Shown in pieces: positions 25,931-35,077 of a DNA stretch of 64,000 nt. The position numbers were made by a program, and so were the translations under genes. Numbering within the stretch: the first letter of the stretch is position 1; each line of letters opens with the position of its first letter. The notes below the pieces were generated by a model. The model had not been told where the DNA came from and searched no databases. It saw only the letters and a program-made list of their open reading frames with translations. Origin of the DNA: Oligoflexia bacterium (GTDB taxonomy: Bacteria > Bdellovibrionota > Bdellovibrionia > Bdellovibrionales > Bdellovibrionaceae); the NCBI GenBank assembly GCA_016861345.1, contig BOLD01000008.1, forward strand, positions 62,001 to 126,000, written 5' to 3'.

Positions 25931-27060
25931 CTTTTAAGTTTTTGTTGTCGTTTTAGGGCAACAGATTCAATTTCGCTAGCTAGAACCAGGTTCTGAGAAA
26001 GAACCTTCAAAAATTCATCTTTATGAACTTCAAGGAGCAGAGCAAAGTCAGGCACGACAACAGTGGCTGTTCTCAGCCCATCGTTCAGCATCAGGGCGAT
26101 TTCACCAAAAATCTCTCCCTGCTTCAAAGTGCTAATGTGTTTTCTTTTCTGACTGACTTCGACAGAGCCTTGAATGACGATAAAAAAACTATCTCCTGGT
26201 TCTCCCTCTTTGCAGACAACCGTGCCGGCCTGGGCGCCAACGGCTTTTCCGATATAAAAAAATCGATCCATGGTTTCCGACGGGACATTATGAAAAAGGG
26301 GAGAAGAGAGAAGTCCATGAAGAATCCAAAACCGCTGCTGAAGGGCATCTGGAGGATAAGTTTTCATCAGTGGTCCAAAGTCTTTTTCGTTCCACGATAT
26401 TCTTGCTAGGGTCGTATCCACATTCGTGATCACATCAGCGCTTCTGGGTTTGTTCAGCATAAATCCGCCCTCGCCGAAAACAGAACCAGCGGGAATGATG
26501 GTGATGGGTTCATGACGTCCTCGCTGATCCGTTCGGTAGATGGTCGCCTCGCCCTCTAGAATGACATACATATGTCGGTCTGTTTGCCCTGACGCAATGA
26601 TTTTAGTGCGAATGGGAACTGTGATAATTTCTGCATTATCGACAAAGAGGTCGATCACGTTTGGTTTCAACTGACGAAAAAATGGAAAATCGACAATATC
26701 CCTTGTTGTCCATTTTTTGATTGTTTTTCCGTCTTGTCCTGGAGCGTGAGCCAAATCAGTTTTCAGATCATCCAGTTGTTCATAGTATCTTTTGATTTCA
26801 TGATTGGCGACCAGGTTGAGCTTTAATAAGCCCTCAACTAAGTAATAGAGATCTGTGAAGCTAATGGGGCGATGATTTTTGATATAATAAAGAATGATGT
26901 TTTCAATGGTGTGACCCTTTTCAAGAAGCATCAGATATTCTTTTTGAGCACTGTTAATTTTGACTCTCAGTTCTGAGTGAGGTGATGACAAAATAAATTC
27001 TTTTCCATCAGGAAGGATTTTGTGAATGCCAATCATAAGTCGACTTTGCTCAAGGATCAT
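25927..27060 (-). CDS. Protein with two cyclic-nucleotide-binding domains
   Basis: A 377-residue soluble protein. The N-terminal 110 residues are helical and unrecognised. Two cNMP-binding domains follow (about 120-235 and 240-365) with phosphate-binding cassettes F-G-E-G-G-F-M-L-N-K-P-R-S-A and F-G-E-I-A-L-M-L-N-D-G-L-R-T-A. Both keep the Glu and Arg used to bind cyclic nucleotides. There is no kinase, channel or DNA-binding domain after them, so it may act through its N-terminal part. The gene is alone on this strand. Confidence 0.87.
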   Translation of the reverse strand: MILEQSRLMIGIHKILPDGKEFILSSPHSELRVKINSAQKEYLMLLEKGHTIENIILYYIKNHRPISFTDLYYLVEGLLKLNLVANHEIKRYYEQLDDLKTDLAHAPGQDGKTIKKWTTRDIVDFPFFRQLKPNVIDLFVDNAEIITVPIRTKIIASGQTDRHMYVILEGEATIYRTDQRGRHEPITIIPAGSVFGEGGFMLNKPRSADVITNVDTTLARISWNEKDFGPLMKTYPPDALQQRFWILHGLLSSPLFHNVPSETMDRFFYIGKAVGAQAGTVVCKEGEPGDSFFIVIQGSVEVSQKRKHISTLKQGEIFGEIALMLNDGLRTATVVVPDFALLLEVHKDEFLKVLSQNLVLASEIESVALKRQQKLKS

Positions 27061-27206
27061 TTTTCTCCCCGCATTTTTATGGTGATTGTATCGGTCTATG
27101 TGCGCATTTAATTAAGGGCAGAATGGCGCGAGCAACGTTTCAATTTGAGAAAAGGGTTTACAAACGATTTGAAATAAGACAGTCCTGATAGCAGGAGTAA
27201 CTTTTC

Positions 27207-27911
27207 ATGAAGAAATTGATTTCCAATCCCCTTATCGTTGCCCTGGATGTTGATACAGATACTGAAGCGGTCAAGCTTGCAGACAATCTTCAGGATGTAG
27301 CAGGTGGATTTAAAATCGGCCCGCGATTGGTTCAGCGCTATGGCCAAACACTTTCTCTCGAGATTGCGAGGCGGGGCTCATTGTTTATTGACTGTAAATT
27401 TTTTGATATTCCTTCAACGATGGAATCTTCAGTAAGGGCCTGTTTTGAATCAGGAGCCAGTCTGGTGACGGTTCATGCTCTTTCGGGACAAGAGGCTCTT
27501 TCCCGCTTGGCAAGTGTGGAAAAGGAACTTAATTCCATTCGTCCATTTAAAATTCTTTGTGTGACCATTTTAACGAGCTTTAGTGAAGAGGGGCTGCCGC
27601 CCAATTTAAAATCTCAGTCGATCAAAACTCATGTCCAAGATTTAGCAAAGTTGGTGAAAAGATCTGGTCTTGATGGAGTGGTCTGTTCAGCAGAAGAGCT
27701 TGAGCTCTTACAAAATCAAAATTTATTTCTCGTGACCCCTGGGATTCGATTTGATCTCGAAGAAAAAGGAGATCAAAAACGGACCATGGGGCCGGGCGAG
27801 GCCATGAAAAAAGGAGCCTCAGCTCTTGTTGTGGGCCGTCCAATCATTCAGGCAAAAAATCCCCGCGAGGCCGCTGTCGATTACATGGTGGCCATTACTC
27901 AGAAAAAATAG
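27207..27911 (+). CDS. pyrF: Orotidine 5'-phosphate decarboxylase
   Basis: Makes UMP from OMP in pyrimidine synthesis. The 234-residue barrel has the N-terminal A-L-D-V-D-T, the catalytic D-C-K-F-F-D-I-P (Lys and Asp), T-V-H-A, and C-terminal T-P-G-I-R and V-V-G-R-P-I for phosphate binding. Length is normal. A ribosome site (AGGAG) precedes the ATG. No other pyrimidine gene is nearby. Confidence 0.95.
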   Translation: MKKLISNPLIVALDVDTDTEAVKLADNLQDVAGGFKIGPRLVQRYGQTLSLEIARRGSLFIDCKFFDIPSTMESSVRACFESGASLVTVHALSGQEALSRLASVEKELNSIRPFKILCVTILTSFSEEGLPPNLKSQSIKTHVQDLAKLVKRSGLDGVVCSAEELELLQNQNLFLVTPGIRFDLEEKGDQKRTMGPGEAMKKGASALVVGRPIIQAKNPREAAVDYMVAITQKK

Positions 27912-28108
27912 TAGAGAGATTTGAAACATTAAAATCGTCCCAGTGAGTCATAGTTTTTGAAGCATCTTCGGTGTCATTCTGACTTTTTCCCCACGATTTT
28001 GAATTGGTCCCAGGCTTGCAAAGTATTCAATCGAATAATTTTTTGATGTCAAAATGACTACAAATAAAAGGAACAAAAAGTTTTCAGAAACAATAATGGA
28101 GGAAGAAA

Positions 28109-28648
28109 ATGAAAAAGATACTGCTTGCAATCGTTATGATCGCTGGAGTTTTGCCAACTCTCCAGGCCCGAGCTGATTTTTGGGATGTTGTTGGTCGAAT
28201 AGTTGAAAGCCGTGATCGTCGTCCGCCTCCTTATCCTGGTCGTCCCGGCCCAGGCCCCGGACCTGTTCGTCCAGGCCCTCCAGGTCCCGGTTATCCTCCT
28301 GGTCGCCCGGGTTACCCGCCACCACCTCCGCCACATTATGGAGAGAGAATCACTTGCACTTATCAAGACGAGGGCTGGGAAGAGCACTGGCGTGGGCACA
28401 GCAGTTGTGGAGAGTGTCTCTCAAGGCATGGAAACTGTCTTGAGGTTTGCACAGCTGAATTTGAAGTTTGTGATGTGGATACTGAAGATTGGAATGGCCG
28501 TCGTTGGGTTGAGCATGTTCGTGGTCGTGATCGTTGGGAAGCTGAAGATCGGGCTCGATCGCTTTGCTACAGTCGAAACTATCGCTACTGCCAAGTGATT
28601 CGATGTAATCCTCAGCAAGAGCGAGTTTCCACTCGGTCTTGTCGATAG
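28109..28648 (+). CDS. Secreted Pro-rich, Cys-rich protein
   Basis: A 179-residue exported protein with a GGAGG ribosome site and a signal peptide ending A-R-A-D. A Pro/Gly/Arg-rich linker of about 40 residues (37-76, P-G-P-G-P and P-P-P-P repeats) precedes a compact domain of about 100 residues with ten cysteines, so a disulfide-stabilised fold is likely. The layout suggests a surface or periplasmic binding module on a flexible stalk. No family recognised. Confidence 0.8.
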   Translation: MKKILLAIVMIAGVLPTLQARADFWDVVGRIVESRDRRPPPYPGRPGPGPGPVRPGPPGPGYPPGRPGYPPPPPPHYGERITCTYQDEGWEEHWRGHSSCGECLSRHGNCLEVCTAEFEVCDVDTEDWNGRRWVEHVRGRDRWEAEDRARSLCYSRNYRYCQVIRCNPQQERVSTRSCR

Positions 28649-28687
28649 CTAAGTTCTTTGTTCAGTTCATAATCAAGTCTGAGTTTC

Positions 28688-28725
28688 AGAGCGCCCCTCA
28701 AGCAGAGAGGCGCTCTTAATTTTTA
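28688..28725 (+). terminator. Rho-independent terminator
   Basis: Stem AGAGCGCC (28688-28695) / GGCGCTCT (28709-28716), followed by T-rich TAATTTTTA. It ends the Pro/Cys-rich gene. Confidence 0.85.
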
Positions 28726-28788
28726 TCCCTTTTACATTTTTTTAGAATCTCTATTGACCTGTTTCCAAATGCAGAGCAGATAAAGGTC

Positions 28789-29667
28789 ATGCAAAAAAGA
28801 AACGATTTCAGTAAGCGCAATAAGGGTTCCTCGTCACCAAAACCTCAACGACGTTCATTCGATCGTCAGTCAAATTCTCCCGCTGACAAGAATCGACAAC
28901 CATCGCCATCTCCTCGACGAGAAAGAGATTATCCAAAAGAGTGGAGGGTGGTTGTTGGTACTCATGCCATACTTGAGGCTCTCAAAGTGAATTCGAAACA
29001 AGCGCAGATGCTTTGGCTCAAACAGGGGTGGGAGTCCTCTCAGGAGTTGAAAAAACTATATGCCGATTTTAAAAACATCATTCCTAAAGTTGAAACAAAA
29101 CCTGCCTCCTTTTTGGACAATTTAACAACTTCTCATCAAGGTGCGGCACTCTTTTTAAATTCAGCACCTCAGGCAAATTGGGAAGAGATTTTGCTTAAAG
29201 AGCAGGCAAAAGTTCTGATTTTGGATGGAATCGAAGATGTTCAAAATCTCGGTGCGATTCTTCGAACCTCGTGGTTAATGGAGGTTGATGTTGTTTTAAT
29301 TCCACAGGACCGAGCAGTCGGATTAACCCCCGCAGTTCATAAAGTTGCTTGTGGAGGGGTTGAGCATGTTCCAGTTATTCTTTGTTCGAACTTCTCTAAA
29401 TATATGGAAGATTTGAAAAATAATGATTTTTGGATCTTTGGTTTAAGTCATCTCGGTAAGGGAACTGTCTTTGATCTTAAAATTCCGCAGAAGATTGTTT
29501 GGTGTGTTGGGGCTGAAGATAAAGGTCTTCGAGTCACGACTGAGCGACTTTGTGATGAGCTTGTCCGCATCCCGCAAGCGAGTGCTGCAGCTAGCTATAA
29601 TGCATCGGTTGCAACGGCCATGGCTCTACTCGAAACGACTCGCCAACAGGCAGCGAAAAAAAGTTAA
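28789..29667 (+). CDS. TrmH/SpoU-family RNA 2'-O-methyltransferase (RlmB-like)
   Basis: Transfers a methyl group from S-adenosylmethionine to a ribose in RNA, most likely 23S rRNA. The 292-residue protein has an N-terminal basic, disordered-looking tail (about 1-50), a substrate-binding domain (V-G-T-H-A-I-L-E-A-L), then the knotted SPOUT domain with motif 1 (D-V-Q-N-L-G-A-I-L-R), motif 2 (G-A-E-D-K-G-L-R) and motif 3 (S-Y-N-A-S-V-A-T-A-M-A-L). The residues resemble RlmB (G2251), but the exact target is not proven. Confidence 0.9.
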   Translation: MQKRNDFSKRNKGSSSPKPQRRSFDRQSNSPADKNRQPSPSPRRERDYPKEWRVVVGTHAILEALKVNSKQAQMLWLKQGWESSQELKKLYADFKNIIPKVETKPASFLDNLTTSHQGAALFLNSAPQANWEEILLKEQAKVLILDGIEDVQNLGAILRTSWLMEVDVVLIPQDRAVGLTPAVHKVACGGVEHVPVILCSNFSKYMEDLKNNDFWIFGLSHLGKGTVFDLKIPQKIVWCVGAEDKGLRVTTERLCDELVRIPQASAAASYNASVATAMALLETTRQQAAKKS

Positions 29668-29732
29668 TCTTAGTCTTTGACTCCTGAACATATTTTCGAC
29701 TAGAACAGTTCGGTCGTGTCTCAAGATCACGA

Positions 29733-29808
29733 GCTGGCTTAGCTCAATTGGTAGAGCAGCTGATTTGTAATCAGCAGGTTGCGGGTTCGAGTCCCATAGC
29801 CAGCTCCA
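29733..29808 (+). tRNA. tRNA-Thr(TGT)
   Basis: A full cloverleaf with 7-base acceptor stem GCTGGCT/AGCCAGC, anticodon loop TTTGTAA (anticodon TGT), T-loop GGTTCGAGT and encoded CCA. First gene of a Thr-Tyr-Gly-Thr-tuf array, the same order as upstream of tufB in E. coli. Confidence 0.97.
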
Positions 29809-29823
29809 GTTTTGCAGCAACCT

Positions 29824-29909
29824 GGAGGGATGCCCGAGTGGCTAAAGGGGGCAGACTGTAAATCTGCTGGCTTATGTCTACGTAGGTTCGAATCCTACTC
29901 CCTCCACCA
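29824..29909 (+). tRNA. tRNA-Tyr(GTA)
   Basis: A class II tRNA with acceptor stem GGAGGGA/TCCCTCC, anticodon loop CTGTAAA (anticodon GTA), a long variable arm and encoded CCA. It lies 15 bases after tRNA-Thr(TGT). Confidence 0.97.
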
Positions 29910-29963
29910 AGTTGACCGTAAGGTCTTGCTGTAGACAAAGGGTGATAGTGAGTTTGACAGTGG

Positions 29964-30039
29964 GCGGGAGTAGCTCATTTGGTAGAGCATCAGCCTTCCA
30001 AGCTGAGGGTTGCGGGTTCGAGACCCGTCACCCGCTCCA
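29964..30039 (+). tRNA. tRNA-Gly(TCC)
   Basis: Anticodon stem TCAGC/GCTGA, loop CTTCCAA (anticodon TCC), encoded CCA. The acceptor stem GCGGGAG/CACCCGC has an A-A mismatch at pair 6-67; all other pairs are intact. Confidence 0.95.
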
Positions 30040-30051
30040 AAATTGCCCAAG

Positions 30052-30126
30052 GCCCATGTAGCTCAGTGGTAGAGCACACCCTTGGTAAGGGTGAGGTCGC
30101 CGGTTCGGCTCCGGTCATGGGCTCCA
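30052..30126 (+). tRNA. tRNA-Thr(GGT)
   Basis: Acceptor stem GCCCATG/CATGGGC, anticodon stem CACCC/GGGTG with loop TTGGTAA (anticodon GGT), encoded CCA. Followed by a 122-base leader before tuf. Confidence 0.97.
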
Positions 30127-30248
30127 TCCCATGATGTGGCTGCAGGCGATGATGGGTTTGAGGTAATTTTAGTGTTGTTTAGGATTTTAAAGTTGAGTTT
30201 AGGGTTTAGATAAAAATTAAATAGTTCCACTCAGGAGGAAAAGACACC

Positions 30249-31439
30249 ATGTCAAAAGAGAAATTTAACCGCAGTAAACCGCACGTGAACATCGGAACCA
30301 TCGGCCACGTTGACCACGGAAAAACAACTTTAACAGCAGCTATTACTACGACTTTAGCAAAAGCTGGTAAGGCTCAAGCTCTTTCATACGATCAGATCGA
30401 TAAGTCTCCAGAAGAGAAAGAGCGTGGTATCACGATTTCTACAACTCACGTTGAGTACGAGTCAGACAAGCGTCACTATGCTCACGTTGACTGCCCAGGC
30501 CACGCTGACTACGTTAAAAACATGATCACTGGTGCTGCTCAGATGGACGGAGCGATTCTAGTCGTTTCTGCTGCTGACGGTCCTATGCCACAAACTCGTG
30601 AGCACATTCTTCTTGCTCGTCAGGTTGGTGTTCCTGCTCTTGTTGTATTCATGAACAAAGTTGACATGGTTGACGATAAAGAACTTCTTGATCTTGTTGA
30701 GCTTGAGGTTCGTGAGCTTCTTTCAAAATACGAATTCCCTGGCGATCAGATCCCTATTGTTAAAGGATCTGCATTAAAAGCGCTTGAGGGCGATTCTTCT
30801 GACATTGGAACTGCTTCAATCATGAGATTGATGGATGCAGTTGATAGCTACATTCCAACTCCAGTTCGTGCAGTTGATAAGACTTTCCTCATGCCAGTTG
30901 AGGACGTGTTCTCAATCTCTGGTCGTGGAACTGTTGTTACAGGCCGTGTTGAGCGTGGTATTGTTAAAATCAACGATGAAGTTGAGATCATTGGTCTTCG
31001 TCCTACTCAAAAGACAACTGTTACTGGAATCGAAATGTTCCGTAAGCTTCTTGATGAAGGTCAAGCTGGCGACAACTGTGGTGTTCTTCTTCGTGGTACT
31101 AAGAAAGAAGACGTTGAGCGTGGACAAGTTCTTGCTAAACCAGGAACAATTAAGCCACATAAAAAATTCAAAGCAGAAGCTTATATCCTTACAAAAGAAG
31201 AGGGTGGACGTCACACTCCATTCTTCAACGGATATCGTCCTCAGTTCTACTTCAGAACTACTGACGTTACTGGCGTCGTAACTTTGAAGCAGGGAACAGA
31301 GATGGTTATGCCAGGTGACCGTGTAGAGGTTACTGTTGAGTTGATCGCTCCTGTTGCAATGGAAAAAGAGCTTCGATTCGCGATTCGTGAGGGTGGTCGT
31401 ACGGTTGGCGCCGGTGTCGTTGTTGACATTAGCGAGTAA
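30249..31439 (+). CDS. tuf: Elongation factor Tu
   Basis: GTPase that delivers aminoacyl-tRNA to the ribosome. It has 396 residues, normal for bacteria, with G-H-V-D-H-G-K-T-T (G1), D-C-P-G-H (G3) and N-K-V-D (G4), then domains 2 and 3. AGGAGG precedes the ATG. It follows four tRNA genes and is probably cotranscribed with them; a strong hairpin follows. No second tuf copy is seen here; fusA is 13 kb away without one. Confidence 0.99.
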   Translation: MSKEKFNRSKPHVNIGTIGHVDHGKTTLTAAITTTLAKAGKAQALSYDQIDKSPEEKERGITISTTHVEYESDKRHYAHVDCPGHADYVKNMITGAAQMDGAILVVSAADGPMPQTREHILLARQVGVPALVVFMNKVDMVDDKELLDLVELEVRELLSKYEFPGDQIPIVKGSALKALEGDSSDIGTASIMRLMDAVDSYIPTPVRAVDKTFLMPVEDVFSISGRGTVVTGRVERGIVKINDEVEIIGLRPTQKTTVTGIEMFRKLLDEGQAGDNCGVLLRGTKKEDVERGQVLAKPGTIKPHKKFKAEAYILTKEEGGRHTPFFNGYRPQFYFRTTDVTGVVTLKQGTEMVMPGDRVEVTVELIAPVAMEKELRFAIREGGRTVGAGVVVDISE

Positions 31440-31460
31440 TAACTGTCTGCTCAAATCGAA

Positions 31461-31511
31461 TTAAACACCATTTGGGGACATCTCGTAAGGGAGTCCCCTT
31501 CGGTGTTTTAA
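31461..31511 (+). terminator. Composite hairpin after tuf
   Basis: An outer stem TTAAACACC / GGTGTTTTAA encloses an inner stem GGGGAC / GTCCCC. The A/T flanks make it terminator-like. It probably separates tuf from tRNA-Trp. Confidence 0.7.
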
Positions 31512-31573
31512 AAGGGCTTGGAAAAAAGCTTTTTGTGAAGTAAAAGCTTTTGGCTGTTTTATTAAGGACATGC

Positions 31574-31649
31574 AGGGCAGTAGCTCTAATGGTAGAGCGA
31601 ACGACTCCAAATCGTTAGGTTGCAGGTTCGACCCCTGTCTGCCCTGCCA
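31574..31649 (+). tRNA. tRNA-Trp(CCA)
   Basis: Acceptor stem AGGGCAG/CTGCCCT, discriminator G, anticodon stem AACGA/TCGTT with loop CTCCAAA (anticodon CCA), encoded 3' CCA. It lies just before secE, a common position in proteobacteria; rpmG, often found here, is absent. Confidence 0.97.
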
Positions 31650-31713
31650 AATGCTGATAAGCCAGCGATTGGAAAAATATTTGATAGCTTAGCTATGAAG
31701 AGATGAAGGTAGT

Positions 31714-32091
31714 ATGGATAAATTAAACTCAAAAATACTGACACTCAGTTTTGCAGCAGCAGCTGCAATTGCTGGAATGACGTTGCATCTTCTCATTAAA
31801 TCATTTGCGGGTGCTTTTGGTGTTGTGGCCCGACTTTCGGACTCCGATGTTGTTCGACATGGACTGCCTGTTGTGTTCGGAATCATTTTGTTTGCTGTGC
31901 TTCAGTTTAATCCCCGGGTTTTAGCATGGGGGCAAGAAGTTGTGATGGAAATTCGCAAGGTTGTGTGGCCATCGCGAAAAGACACAACAGCAATGACTAT
32001 CGTTGTTTGTATTATGGTTTTAATTTCGAGCGTGATTGTGACAAGCTTCGATTTTATTTCCGGCTATGTCGTTAATGTACTCATGAGATAA
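31714..32091 (+). CDS. secE: Preprotein translocase subunit SecE
   Basis: Part of the SecYEG channel in the inner membrane. At 125 residues it is the three-helix form, like E. coli: hydrophobic segments at about 8-30, 48-65 and 95-118. The conserved E-V-x-x-E-x-R-K-V-V-W-P-S-R motif precedes the last helix. It is directly followed by nusG. Confidence 0.95.
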   Translation: MDKLNSKILTLSFAAAAAIAGMTLHLLIKSFAGAFGVVARLSDSDVVRHGLPVVFGIILFAVLQFNPRVLAWGQEVVMEIRKVVWPSRKDTTAMTIVVCIMVLISSVIVTSFDFISGYVVNVLMR

Positions 32092-32100
32092 AGGACCAAA

Positions 32101-32643
32101 ATGGAAAATCTTCAGAAGAAATGGTACATTGTAAATGTTCATACGGGTTGTGAGCAGACTGCAAAGGCTGCGATCGAAGAAAGAATCCGTTCGAATAAAT
32201 TAGAAAAATACTTTGGTGAGATTTTAATTCCTGCCGAGAATGTTGTTCAACTGGTCAAGGGGCAGAAGCAAACCAAGTCACGCAAGTTTTTCCCTGGTTA
32301 TATTTTTGTGAACATGGCACTCAGTGATGATACGTGGCACCTCGTTCGTCATTCCGCAAAGGTCACCGGATTCGTTGGCGGGCAAAAAACTCGACCACCT
32401 GAGGTTCCCGAAGCAGAAGTTCTGCGAGTGACTCAGCAGATGGCTGTGGGGGCGGAAAAACCGCGAGCAAAAATTAAATTTACTATCGGTGAAAATGTGA
32501 CAGTTGTTGATGGTCCATTTAGCAATTTTGCAGGGACTGTTGAAGATATTAACGAAGAGAAGGGCAAGGTAAAAGTTCTTGTTTCTATCTTCGGTCGTCC
32601 AACTCCAGTTGAGTTGGATTTTATTCAGGTTGAAAAGGCCTGA
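32101..32643 (+). CDS. nusG: Transcription elongation/antitermination factor NusG
   Basis: Binds RNA polymerase and links it to Rho or the ribosome. The 180-residue protein has the N-terminal NGN domain (W-Y-I-V-N-V-H-T-G ... F-P-G-Y-I-F-V) and the C-terminal KOW domain (G-P-F-S-N-F-x-G). Nine bases after secE. Confidence 0.98.
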   Translation: MENLQKKWYIVNVHTGCEQTAKAAIEERIRSNKLEKYFGEILIPAENVVQLVKGQKQTKSRKFFPGYIFVNMALSDDTWHLVRHSAKVTGFVGGQKTRPPEVPEAEVLRVTQQMAVGAEKPRAKIKFTIGENVTVVDGPFSNFAGTVEDINEEKGKVKVLVSIFGRPTPVELDFIQVEKA

Positions 32644-32714
32644 TTTGATTAAGCTAGAAATCTTCGTGGGATGGGCTCACGGAGAGTATTAATAACCATG
32701 CAGGAGTGGGTCAT

Positions 32715-33140
32715 ATGGCAAAAAAAGTAACAGGAATGATCAAACTGCAGATACCGGCAGGGAAAGCTAATCCAGCTCCTCCCGTTGGACCGGCGCTTGG
32801 ACAGCATGGTGTAAACATCATGGAGTTCTGTAAACAGTTTAATGCTCGTACGCAGCAGATGGGTGATAACGTTATCCCCATCATTATCACTGTTTATCAG
32901 GACAGATCGTTTACATTCATCACCAAAACGCCTCCAGTGTCGAATCTGCTGAAAAAGGCAGTCAAGATCGAATCAGGATCGAAGATGCCTCAGAAAGATA
33001 AAGTTGGGAAAGTGAAGATGGCAGAAATCAAGAAGGTTGCGGAAACAAAACTTCCTGATTTGAACTGTTTAAAAGTTGAGTCTGCTATGTCACAGGTCGT
33101 AGGAACAGCCCGAAGCATGGGCCTTGAAGTACTAGACTAG
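32715..33140 (+). CDS. rplK: 50S ribosomal protein L11
   Basis: Part of the GTPase-associated centre and the thiostrepton site. The ATG at 32715 follows AGGAG (32702-32706) and gives 141 residues; the GTG at 32706 is part of the ribosome site. Family signatures G[13 protein letters not shown] and the C-terminal G-T-A-R-S-M-G are present. Confidence 0.98.
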   Translation: MAKKVTGMIKLQIPAGKANPAPPVGPALGQHGVNIMEFCKQFNARTQQMGDNVIPIIITVYQDRSFTFITKTPPVSNLLKKAVKIESGSKMPQKDKVGKVKMAEIKKVAETKLPDLNCLKVESAMSQVVGTARSMGLEVLD

Positions 33141-33151
33141 AGAGGTGCATG

Positions 33152-33853
33152 ATGGCTGAAGGAAAAAGACTAAAAAATTCTCGTAAGGCAGTTGATTCAA
33201 CAAAAAAATACACAGTTGATGAAGCAATGAGCCTTGTAATGAAAACTGCAACTGCAAAGTTCGATGAGTCGGTTGAATGTGCCGTTCGCTTGGGTGTTGA
33301 TCCTAAGCAGGGTGATCAGCAGGTTCGTGGTGCTATTGCCCTTCCAAACGGATTAGGCAAATCAGTTCGTGTTGTTGTGTTCGCAAAAGGACCAAAAGAG
33401 CAAGAAGCAAAAAATGCTGGTGCAGATTATGTCGGATCTGATGACCTTGTTGCTAAAATCAACGAAGGTTGGCTTGATTTCGATAAGTGTATTGCGACAC
33501 CTGATATGATGGCGACAGTATCAAAAGTAGCGAAGGTTCTTGGACCTCGTGGTTTGATGCCAAACCCAAAAGTAGGAACAGTCACAATGAATGTTGGTGA
33601 AGCTGTTTCTTCTGAGAAAAAGGGTAAGCTTGATTATCGTATCGACAAGGCTGGAATTGTTCACGCCATGGTTGGAAAGAAATCAATGGGTGAGCAGAAG
33701 TTAAAAGAAAACCTCTGGGCATTTTTGACTTCTGTACTTAAGGCAAAACCAGCAGCAGCTAAGGGTATTTATCTACGTTCGATTACGGTTTCATCAACAA
33801 TGGGACCTGGTGTGAAGTTAGATACAAACCAAGTTGCAGGTGATAAAGAATAA
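33152..33853 (+). CDS. rplA: 50S ribosomal protein L1
   Basis: Forms the L1 stalk. 233 residues, normal length, with the signature G-L-M-P-N-P-K-x-G-T-V. Two ATGs lie in tandem (33149, 33152); the second gives the usual M-A-E start. In many bacteria L1 represses the rplK-rplA mRNA; no clear copy of its site was identified. Confidence 0.97.
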   Translation: MAEGKRLKNSRKAVDSTKKYTVDEAMSLVMKTATAKFDESVECAVRLGVDPKQGDQQVRGAIALPNGLGKSVRVVVFAKGPKEQEAKNAGADYVGSDDLVAKINEGWLDFDKCIATPDMMATVSKVAKVLGPRGLMPNPKVGTVTMNVGEAVSSEKKGKLDYRIDKAGIVHAMVGKKSMGEQKLKENLWAFLTSVLKAKPAAAKGIYLRSITVSSTMGPGVKLDTNQVAGDKE

Positions 33854-33864
33854 TAAGTAACTAA

Positions 33865-33995
33865 TTGCGGTCAGAGACAGTAGGTGTGCCACTAGATAAG
33901 TTGGTGGCACCTAAATGAAGTATCAGCCTACCGAGACGGGCAAGAGGATTAGGAAAGCCTCCAAACCGACTGAATCGCAGAATTAAACGAAAGGA
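33865..33995 (+). promoter_or_regulatory. L10 leader (autoregulatory mRNA element)
   Basis: The 150-base gap before rplJ has the L10-leader pattern: a conserved GAGACAG (33874-33880) beside a stem TAGG..TGCCAC (33881-33892) / GTGGCA..CCTA (33904-33913), then CCTACCGAGACGGG and an A/G-rich tail. Such leaders bind the L10-L7/L12 complex and repress rplJL. The match is by eye; a covariance search with the Rfam L10_leader model would settle it. Confidence 0.75.
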
Positions 33996-34003
33996 GGTAA
34001 CCC

Positions 34004-34522
34004 ATGATCACTCGCGCAGATAAAGAGCAAGAAGTTAAGGCGATTGCAGAGAAATTTGCAAAATCAAAGGGTGCTTTCATCGTGGACTTCAAAGGTATGA
34101 AGGTTGAGCAGGTCACAAGCTTGCGTAAAAAACTTCATGCGGCTGAGGCTGAGATGAAAGTCGTGCGAAACACACTTGCTAAGCGAGCACTCAAGGAATA
34201 CCCAAATGTAGAAAAGGCATTGAGCACTTCACTGAAGGGCACAAATGCACTTGTTTTCTCATATGGGGAAATCAACTCAGCAGCTAAAGCACTAGCTAAT
34301 TTTGCAAAGGACGTTGAAGTTCTGCAAATTAAGACAGGTGTTATGGATGGTGAGGCCTTGGATGATGCTAAAATTAAGTTTTTGGCAACTCTTCCGGGTA
34401 AGAACGAGCTTCGTGCTATGTTCCTCGGTGTTTTACAGGCGCCAGGTTCAAAGCTTGCTCGTTGCTTAAACGAGTATGCGAAGAAATTGGGTGGTGGAGA
34501 ACAACCAGCTCCACAAGCGTAA
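34004..34522 (+). CDS. rplJ: 50S ribosomal protein L10
   Basis: Base of the L7/L12 stalk. 172 residues; typical N-terminus ([15 protein letters not shown]) and [19 protein letters not shown] precedes the ATG. Probably self-regulated through the leader in front. Confidence 0.97.
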   Translation: MITRADKEQEVKAIAEKFAKSKGAFIVDFKGMKVEQVTSLRKKLHAAEAEMKVVRNTLAKRALKEYPNVEKALSTSLKGTNALVFSYGEINSAAKALANFAKDVEVLQIKTGVMDGEALDDAKIKFLATLPGKNELRAMFLGVLQAPGSKLARCLNEYAKKLGGGEQPAPQA

Positions 34523-34556
34523 TATTTATTTAAATTAATTTTTTTGGAGGATTAAA

Positions 34557-34931
34557 ATGGCTCTTACAAATGATCAACTCGTAGAAGAACTTTCTAAGAA
34601 GACAGTTCTTGAGATTGCTGAACTCGTTAAAATGCTTGAGGAGAAGTGGGGCGTTTCTGCTGCTGCTCCTGTAGCTGTTGTTGCTGGTGGTGCAGCTGGC
34701 GCTGCTCCTGCTGAAGAGAAGACTGCGTTTGACGTAGTTCTTAAAGATGCAGGTGCTAACAAGATCAATGTTATTAAAGAAGTTCGTGCTGTAACAGGCC
34801 TTGGACTTGCTGAGGCGAAAGCTCTTGTTGAAGGTGCTCCTAAGACTGTTAAAGAAGGCGCAACTAAAGACGACGCTGACAAGATCAAGAAAGCTCTTGA
34901 AGCTGCCGGCGCTAAAGTCGAAATCAAGTAA
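34557..34931 (+). CDS. rplL: 50S ribosomal protein L7/L12
   Basis: Multicopy stalk protein that recruits translation GTPases. 124 residues: N-terminal dimerisation helices, an Ala/Val/Gly-rich hinge (about 38-58), and the C-terminal domain with [14 protein letters not shown] and [16 protein letters not shown] ribosome site precedes it. Confidence 0.98.
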   Translation: MALTNDQLVEELSKKTVLEIAELVKMLEEKWGVSAAAPVAVVAGGAAGAAPAEEKTAFDVVLKDAGANKINVIKEVRAVTGLGLAEAKALVEGAPKTVKEGATKDDADKIKKALEAAGAKVEIK

Positions 34932-34948
34932 TAGTAGTCACATTATTC

Positions 34949-34970
34949 GGAGCCTCCTCTGGGGGGCTCC
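34949..34970 (+). promoter_or_regulatory. Hairpin between rplL and rpoB
   Basis: GGAGCC (34949-34954) pairs with GGCTCC (34965-34970), with further C/G pairing inside. No T-run follows. Its place matches the attenuator or processing site between rplL and rpoB in other proteobacteria, which lowers rpoBC expression relative to ribosomal proteins. Confidence 0.55.
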
Positions 34971-35077
34971 AAATTGTGGGGTCTGCCGAACTTCCTCCGC
35001 ACAAAGAGTTCGCGTTCTCTCTCGAACGGAAAAAGAGAGGTAATATTAATACTTACCTTTGAACTTAAGGAGAAAGA

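Noticed and set aside
26023-26409. 128-codon frame antisense to the cyclic-nucleotide-binding gene
   Set aside because: The opposite frame has two clear binding cassettes; this one has no motif or ribosome site.
28134-28618. Several open frames overlapping the Pro/Cys-rich gene
   Set aside because: The GC-rich proline repeat keeps all frames open; only the frame at 28109 has a signal peptide and a ribosome site.
30835-31454. Long open frames inside tuf on both strands (148 and 180 codons)
   Set aside because: They lie wholly within or across a clearly conserved gene and result from its biased codon use.
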